DNA of 10,885 bases from Thiosocius sp965601425 (GTDB lineage Bacteria; Pseudomonadota; Gammaproteobacteria; Chromatiales; Chromatiaceae): assembly GCA_965601425.1 (NCBI GenBank), contig CBFCWF010000147.1, positions 1 through 10,885 on the forward strand. Direction: 5' to 3'. Position numbers and translations under genes: made by a program. The notes beneath the pieces were generated by a model. It did no database searches and was not told where the DNA came from. It saw only the letters and a program-made list of their open reading frames with translations. Below are positions 6,624 through 10,885 of the stretch, one piece after another (the stretch's first letter is position 1; each line of letters begins with the position of its first letter).

Positions 6624-7346
6624 ATGACACAGTTGGCACTGGTAATCGATCTGAACGTCTGCGTGGGATGCCACGCCTGCGTGACCTCCTGCAAAGAGTG
6701 GAACACCTCCGGCTGGGCCGGCACGATGGCCGATCAACGGCCCTATGGCGCCGACCCGACCGGGACCTTCTTCAACCGGGTGCAGATGTTCGAGGTCGGC
6801 GAATACCCCAAGACCGAGACGGTGCACTTTCCCAAGAGTTGCCTGCACTGCGAGGAGCCGCCCTGTGTGCCGGTCTGTCCGACCGGCGCGTCGTACAAGC
6901 GCGAGGACAATGGCGTGGTGCTGGTGGACTATGACAAGTGCATCGGCTGCAAATATTGTTCCTGGGCCTGTCCCTACGGCGTGCGCGAGCTCGACGAGCA
7001 GCAGAAGGTGATGAAGAAGTGCACGCTGTGTATCGACCGCATCACGGATCAGGGATTGCCGGAAAACGAGCGCAAGCCGTCCTGCGTGCTGGCCTGCCCG
7101 ACCACGGCGCGCCTGTTCGGTGACGTGCACGATCCCGAATCCGACGTGTCGATCGCGATTCGCGAGAACGGTGGCTATCAGTTGATGCCGGAGTGGGGCA
7201 CGCAGCCGGCCAACCACTACCTGCCGCGGCGCAAGACCCGCATACAGATCTTCGACGACGAACTCGAACGCGCCGACAACCCGCTCACGAAAGAGGCGCC
7301 GCTGCCGGCCGCCGAGGGCGAGACACTCGACGACGTCGCTTACTAG
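6624..7346 (+). CDS. soeB: Sulfite-oxidising enzyme, iron-sulfur subunit SoeB
   Basis: The 240-residue ferredoxin-like electron-transfer subunit (DmsB/PsrB type) has sixteen cysteines in four groups. They are Cys13/16/19/23 (CVGCHACVTSC), Cys73/76/81/85 (CLHCEEPPCVPVC), Cys106/109/112/116 (CIGCKYCSWAC) and Cys133/136/154/158, which together fit four [4Fe-4S] clusters. It should wire SoeA to the membrane anchor. There is no signal peptide, which again fits a cytoplasmic complex. ATG 6624 is chosen because CAGGAG (6609-6614) stands nine bases ahead of it and the protein starts at the conserved MTQLALVIDLNVCVGC. The frame is open upstream to 6555, but that would overlap soeA. The gap to soeA is 17 bp. 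The C-terminal 40 residues after the last cluster are charged and acidic. Confidence 0.9.
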   Translation: MTQLALVIDLNVCVGCHACVTSCKEWNTSGWAGTMADQRPYGADPTGTFFNRVQMFEVGEYPKTETVHFPKSCLHCEEPPCVPVCPTGASYKREDNGVVLVDYDKCIGCKYCSWACPYGVRELDEQQKVMKKCTLCIDRITDQGLPENERKPSCVLACPTTARLFGDVHDPESDVSIAIRENGGYQLMPEWGTQPANHYLPRRKTRIQIFDDELERADNPLTKEAPLPAAEGETLDDVAY

Positions 7347-7362
7347 CCGGAGTATTTCAACG

Positions 7363-8355
7363 ATGCATCCCGCATTCTCGGTAATCTTCCTCACCACGCT
7401 GATCGGCGCCGGTCAGGGTCTGTTCATGGCGCTCGTGACCGGCCAGGTGTACTCGCTGGCCAACCTGCTCGCGCCGCAGGACAGCATCAGTTTCTATGCC
7501 GCTGGTAGCCTGCTGTCGCTGGTGTTGCTCGGCTTCGGCCTGGTCGCTGCGGTGTTCCACCTCGGCAAGCCCAGCTACTTCTTCACCCGCGCCTGGCGCG
7601 GCATCACCCAGTGGCGGACCTCGTGGCTGTCACGGGAACTGATCGCGCTGCCTGCCTTCATGCTCCTGGTCGCACTGTATGCCGCGGCCCACTACTTCGG
7701 CTGGACCCGGCCATGGGTGGTCGTGAAGGGCCAGCTGCCGATCGATGCGACGCTCGTGCTGGGTACGCTCGGCGTGCTCGCGGCAATCGTGCTGTTCGTG
7801 TGCACCGCGATGATCTATGCGAGTCTGCGCTTCCTCCAGGAGTGGCATAGCCCGCTGACCGTGGCCAATTTCATGTTGTTCGGGCTGGCGTCCGGCTTTA
7901 CGTTGGCGGCGGCGTTCTCGGCCTGGACCGGTGCGGGGCTGGTCTGGTTCTATGGCGTTTGGGCGGTGATCTTTACCGTGCTGGCCGCGATCACGCGCGG
8001 CTTCTCGATGTACCGCAATGCGCGGATCAAGCACAAGTCGACGCTGCAGACCGCGATCGGCGTGCGGCATACGAAGATCCAGCAGAAGTCGATGGGTTTC
8101 ATGGGTGGATCGTTCAATACCCGCGAGTTCTTTCATGGCGCCGGCCCAGGCACGGTCGCAGTGGTCAAGTGGTTTTTCGTGCTGACGGTCTTCATGGTCC
8201 CGGTGGCCCTGCTCGGTGCATCCAATGCGATGCAGTCCGCCTACCTGCCGATGCTGGCCTTTGCGGTGCAGTTTCTCGGTCTGATGGTCGAGCGCTGGTA
8301 CTTCTTCGCCGAGGCCAGGCATCCGCAGAATCTCTATTACCAGTCGGCGGCCTGA
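7363..8355 (+). CDS. soeC: Sulfite-oxidising enzyme, membrane anchor subunit SoeC (DmsC family)
   Basis: The 330-residue integral membrane protein has about eight predicted helices by eye: residues 5-27, 43-65, 90-110, 130-152, 166-188, 192-211, 266-286 and 292-312. A long basic cytoplasmic-type loop lies between helices 6 and 7 (RNARIKHKSTLQTAIGVRHTKIQQKS). FHLGKP at residues 65-70 is a motif I associate with the DmsC/SoeC anchors rather than with NrfD/PsrC. The family anchors the catalytic and Fe-S subunits and exchanges electrons with quinone. CCGGAG at 7347-7352 precedes ATG 7363 by ten bases. It starts 16 bp after soeB, so all three genes form one transcript. The end (FFAEARHPQNLYYQSAA) is intact. 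Confidence 0.88.
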   Translation: MHPAFSVIFLTTLIGAGQGLFMALVTGQVYSLANLLAPQDSISFYAAGSLLSLVLLGFGLVAAVFHLGKPSYFFTRAWRGITQWRTSWLSRELIALPAFMLLVALYAAAHYFGWTRPWVVVKGQLPIDATLVLGTLGVLAAIVLFVCTAMIYASLRFLQEWHSPLTVANFMLFGLASGFTLAAAFSAWTGAGLVWFYGVWAVIFTVLAAITRGFSMYRNARIKHKSTLQTAIGVRHTKIQQKSMGFMGGSFNTREFFHGAGPGTVAVVKWFFVLTVFMVPVALLGASNAMQSAYLPMLAFAVQFLGLMVERWYFFAEARHPQNLYYQSAA

Positions 8356-8421
8356 GGGATAGCCCACCCGCGACCCACGGTAGGGGGGCAGTGCCCACCG
8401 CAGGGGGGCGCGCCAACGAGA

Positions 8422-8445
8422 CCGGTGCCGGGCGATGCCCGCCGG
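8422..8445. terminator. Weak GC-rich stem-loop between soeC and the DUF389 gene
   Basis: CCGG (8422-8425) and CGGGC (8429-8433) pair with GCCCG (8437-8441) and CCGG (8442-8445) around a GAT loop, with a 3-nt bulge. No T-run follows. The 153-bp gap also contains two G6 runs (GTAGGGGGGCAG and CAGGGGGGCG, about 8380-8410). A terminator is possible but unproven; readthrough into the next gene cannot be excluded. Confidence 0.28.
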
Positions 8446-8463
8446 TCGCCCCCTTCATCCGGT

Positions 8464-8469
8464 TACAAT
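8464..8469 (+). promoter_or_regulatory. -10-like hexamer TACAAT ahead of the DUF389 gene
   Basis: TACAAT matches five of six -10 positions and lies 39 bases before ATG 8509, but I find no acceptable -35 at 16-18 bp upstream. It hints that the DUF389 gene has its own promoter instead of relying on the soe transcript. Confidence 0.3.
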
Positions 8470-8508
8470 CGACCAAACCAACGAGCGGTACGGAGAAGAC
8501 AATATCTC

Positions 8509-9504
8509 ATGCGCCTGATCGAGGTCGTCGCCGATGCCGGCCATACGGACACCTTGTCCGGGATCGCCGATCAATACGAGATCACCGATTACTGGTGGGG
8601 CGCGCCGGCGGACGACGGCCGCCGCTCGTTTCGCATGTTGGTCAACGACCATGCCCGCCAGCCGGTGATGGATTCGCTGCAAAGCCTGTTCGGCGGCTCG
8701 GAGAACGTGCGCATCGTGGTCTTGCCGGTCGACACCTATTTGCCACGCGAACCCGAAGACGCGGGGCATGCGGCCGCCGCAACACGCGAGGAGCTGTACA
8801 GCGAAGTCGAGAAAGGTGCGCGGGTCGACAGCAACTTTCTGCTGCTGACCTTCCTGTCGACCGTGGTCGCCGCGATCGGACTGATCGAGGACAATCTCGC
8901 CGTTGTCGTCGGCGCGATGGTGATCGCGCCGCTGCTCGGACCGAACATCGCATTGGCCTTCGCCTCGACCCTGGGCGACAGCAGGCTGTTGTGGAAGGCG
9001 CTTCGGGCAAACCTGGCCGGCATTGGCTTGGCCTTTCTGTTGTCGCTGCTGATCGGTCTGTTCTGGCCGGTCGATATCGGCCGCGGCGAAATGCTGCTCG
9101 GCAGTCGCGAGATCCTCGCCCGTACTGACGTCGGCCTGGACGGTGTTGCACTGGCCCTGGCCTCGGGCGCCGCGGCGGTCCTGTCGCTGACCACCGGCCT
9201 CTCGTCCACGCTGGTCGGCGTGATGGTCGCGGTCGCGCTGCTGCCGCCGACCGCGACGATGGGCATGTTGCTGGGTGCCGGGCACGCCGAGCTGGCGAGC
9301 GGGGCGATGCTGCTGCTTGCCGTCAACGTGGTCAGCGTGATCGTTTCCGCCAGGCTGGTGTTCATGGCCAAGGGACTGCAGCCGCGCACCTGGTACGAGC
9401 GCAGCAAGGCGCGGCAGTCGACGCTCGTCGCGGCGCTGTTCTGGGCCGTGCTGCTGGCCGTGCTGCTGATCATTGTATTTGTGCGACACCGGGTAGTAAC
9501 CTGA
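8509..9504 (+). CDS. DUF389 / TIGR00341 family membrane protein
   Basis: The 331-residue protein has a soluble N-terminal part of about 105 residues (MRLIEVVADAGHTDTLSGIADQ, with RIVVLPVDTYLP at residues 68-79) that looks like a small alpha/beta domain. The rest is a membrane region with six or seven helices at about 109-126, 130-152, 168-186, 211-228, 232-254, 262-286 and 305-325. Hallmark segments are GLIEDNLAVVVGAMVIAPLL, TTGLSSTLVGVMVAVALLPP and LLLAVNVVSVIVSARLVF, which identify DUF389. The molecular function of this family is not established. ATG 8509 is chosen because ACGGAGAAG lies at 8490-8498 and the start fits the family; the frame is open upstream to 8425 without a ribosome binding site. 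It follows soeC by 153 bp and precedes trhP by 48 bp. A functional link to sulfite oxidation is not indicated. Confidence 0.85.
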   Translation: MRLIEVVADAGHTDTLSGIADQYEITDYWWGAPADDGRRSFRMLVNDHARQPVMDSLQSLFGGSENVRIVVLPVDTYLPREPEDAGHAAAATREELYSEVEKGARVDSNFLLLTFLSTVVAAIGLIEDNLAVVVGAMVIAPLLGPNIALAFASTLGDSRLLWKALRANLAGIGLAFLLSLLIGLFWPVDIGRGEMLLGSREILARTDVGLDGVALALASGAAAVLSLTTGLSSTLVGVMVAVALLPPTATMGMLLGAGHAELASGAMLLLAVNVVSVIVSARLVFMAKGLQPRTWYERSKARQSTLVAALFWAVLLAVLLIIVFVRHRVVT

Positions 9505-9552
9505 CCGGCCAGCGCGATAATGGCACGTCCGATCCAAGTCAGAGCGTGACCG

Positions 9553-10851
9553 ATGAAAGCCCCTGAACTGCTCGCCCCTGCCGGTACGTTACGCAATATG
9601 CGCTACGCCTTTGCCTACGGCGCCGACGCGGTCTATGCGGGCATGCCGCGCTACAGCCTGCGCGTGCGCAACAACGACTTCCTCGAAGGCAATCTGCGAA
9701 TCGGAATCGAAGAGGCGCATCGGCAGCGCAGGCAGTTTTTTGTCGCCAGCAACGTGATGCCGCACGGTGCCAAGCTCAAGACCTTCGTCGACGACATCGC
9801 GCCGGTGGTCGCGATGGGCCCGGATGCGTTGATCATGGCCGACCCCGGGCTGATCATGCTCGTACGCGAGCGTTGGCCCGAAATGCCGATTCACCTTTCG
9901 GTACAGGCCAATACCGTCAATGCGGCCGGTGTGAAGTTCTGGCAGTCGATCGGGCTGACGCGGGTCATCCTGTCGCGCGAGTTGTCGCTCGACGAAGTCG
10001 CTGAGATTCGTGACGCGTGTCCGGACATGGAGATCGAGGTCTTCGTGCACGGCGCGCTGTGCATCGCCTATTCGGGCCGCTGCCTGCTGTCCGGCTATTT
10101 CAACCATCGCGACGCCAACCAGGGGACCTGCACCAATTCCTGCCGCTGGGACTACAAGATCGCGCGCGAGGACCTGGACGTAGTGGCCGGGATCCCGGCA
10201 TCCGATATCCGGCGCCACCCGCGGGCGGATGACGTTTACTATCTGGAAGAGCGCGAGCGACCCGGGGAGTTCATGCCGATCTTCGAGGACGAACACGGCA
10301 CCTACATCATGAACTCGCGCGACCTGCGCGCGGTCGAGCATGTCCGGCGCCTGACCGAGATCGGCGTGGACTGCCTGAAGATCGAGGGGCGGACCAAATC
10401 GCACTATTACACCGCGCGCACCACGCAGGTGTATCGCCGGGCGATCGACGATGCGCTCGACGGGCGCCCGTTCGACCCCGCTTTGCTCGGCGAACTCGAG
10501 CATCTGGCCAATCGGGGCTACACGGACGGGTTCTTCCAGCGCCACGCAAGCGAGGAGATGCAGAGCTATCGCCAGGGCGCATCGACCAGCGCCCGTTCGC
10601 AGTTCGTCGCCGAGGTCGCCGGTACAGATCCGGTCACCGGGCTGACCCGACTGTCGGTCAAGAACAAGCTTCGGGTGGGCGATGAGTTGGAACTGGTGTC
10701 GCCGCGCGGCAACCGACGCTTCCGGCTCGAGACCCTGCGGGACAGGCACGGCAATCCGCTCGACGAGGCGCCGGGTGGCGGCTGGGAGGTCAGCGCCAAG
10801 CTGCCGGATGCCGTGGACGAGATGGCACTCTTGACCCGCCTGCTCGATTGA
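9553..10851 (+). CDS. trhP: tRNA 5-hydroxyuridine synthesis protein TrhP (YegQ), peptidase U32 family
   Basis: The 432-residue product follows E. coli YegQ/TrhP almost motif by motif: PELLAPAGTLRNMRYAFAYG, GADAVYAGMPRYSLRVRNN, MGPDALIMADPGLIMLVRE, MPIHLSVQAN, RVILSRELSL, EDEHGTYIMNSRDLRA and CLKIEGRTKSHYY. Four conserved cysteines (170, 177, 193, 197 in VHGALCIAYSGRC and GTCTNSCRW) are the U32 set expected to hold a [4Fe-4S] cluster. In E. coli TrhP works in prephenate-dependent hydroxylation of wobble uridine 34 in tRNAs; despite the family name it is not a protease. It is about 20 residues shorter than I recall for the E. coli protein, mainly in the variable loop after CRWDYK, and the C-terminus ends soon after the last barrel-like domain. 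The ribosome binding site is weak (AGAGCG ahead of ATG 9553). It is separated from the DUF389 stop by 48 bp. Confidence 0.92.
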   Translation: MKAPELLAPAGTLRNMRYAFAYGADAVYAGMPRYSLRVRNNDFLEGNLRIGIEEAHRQRRQFFVASNVMPHGAKLKTFVDDIAPVVAMGPDALIMADPGLIMLVRERWPEMPIHLSVQANTVNAAGVKFWQSIGLTRVILSRELSLDEVAEIRDACPDMEIEVFVHGALCIAYSGRCLLSGYFNHRDANQGTCTNSCRWDYKIAREDLDVVAGIPASDIRRHPRADDVYYLEERERPGEFMPIFEDEHGTYIMNSRDLRAVEHVRRLTEIGVDCLKIEGRTKSHYYTARTTQVYRRAIDDALDGRPFDPALLGELEHLANRGYTDGFFQRHASEEMQSYRQGASTSARSQFVAEVAGTDPVTGLTRLSVKNKLRVGDELELVSPRGNRRFRLETLRDRHGNPLDEAPGGGWEVSAKLPDAVDEMALLTRLLD

Positions 10852-10862
10852 ACCATCGGCAA

Positions 10863-10882
10863 GCGGGCGATCCGGCGCCCGC
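10863..10882. terminator. Stem-loop at the window edge, likely trhP terminator
   Basis: GCGGGCG (10863-10869) and CGCCCGC (10876-10882) form a perfect 7-bp GC stem with loop ATCCGG, starting 11 bases after the trhP stop. Only three bases follow in the window, so a T-run cannot be checked. Confidence 0.45.
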
Positions 10883-10885
10883 ACC

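Noticed and set aside
8455..9537. Long reverse-strand open frame (360 codons) across the DUF389 gene
   Set aside because: The translation is Gln/Arg-rich low-complexity sequence typical of the complement of a membrane-protein gene; the forward frame has clear DUF389 motifs.
8356..10851. DUF389 and trhP as functional parts of a sulfite-oxidation locus
   Set aside because: The spacing is wider than within soeABC, the families are not tied to sulfur chemistry, and TrhP is a general tRNA-modification protein; adjacency alone is not evidence.
9589..10884. Long reverse-strand open frame (431 codons) across trhP
   Set aside because: It is an antisense shadow of a well-conserved gene in GC-rich DNA; its translation is Arg/Val/Gly-rich and resembles nothing, while the forward frame matches TrhP throughout.

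Overview
The window comes from a GC-rich genome whose gene content points to a gammaproteobacterial sulfur oxidiser, possibly of the Chromatiales or a similar lineage. The main evidence is a complete three-gene cluster that reads as the cytoplasmic sulfite-oxidising enzyme SoeABC, known from Allochromatium vinosum. A trhP (yegQ) orthologue very close to the enterobacterial protein and a Phenol_MetA_deg-type outer-membrane barrel protein fit the same placement. The taxonomic placement is inference; there is no rRNA or marker gene to test it. All seven genes are on the + strand.

Layout. (1) Bases 2-1525 are the 3' end of a large, presumably exported protein made of PKD-like repeats with an exact 279-bp period, then a cadherin-like (Ig-fold) domain, then a short tail resembling the C-terminal part of a cytochrome c. 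A 22-codon segment carrying a CxxCH haem-binding motif sits inside the cadherin-like domain. Removing it in silico restores a textbook domain sequence. (2) After a 324-bp gap comes an outer-membrane barrel protein (1850-2788), followed 38 bp later by a small secreted protein of unknown function (2827-3288). (3) A 411-bp intergenic region holds two hairpins, a structured repeat-like element and a good sigma70-type promoter. (4) soeA-soeB-soeC (3700-8355) form one tight operon. (5) A DUF389/TIGR00341 membrane protein (8509-9504) and trhP (9553-10851) follow. A perfect 7-bp stem-loop just after trhP lies at the window edge.

How the genes work together. SoeA (Mo-bisMGD catalytic subunit), SoeB (four [4Fe-4S] clusters) and SoeC (eight-helix DmsC-type anchor) should oxidise sulfite to sulfate on the cytoplasmic side and pass electrons to the quinone pool. 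SoeA has no Tat signal, which fits this orientation. The promoter upstream of soeA makes the operon independent of the genes before it. The DUF389 protein and the tRNA-modifying TrhP have no evident role in sulfur metabolism and are probably simple neighbours. The most unusual item is the interleaved cadherin/cytochrome arrangement at the end of the PKD protein.
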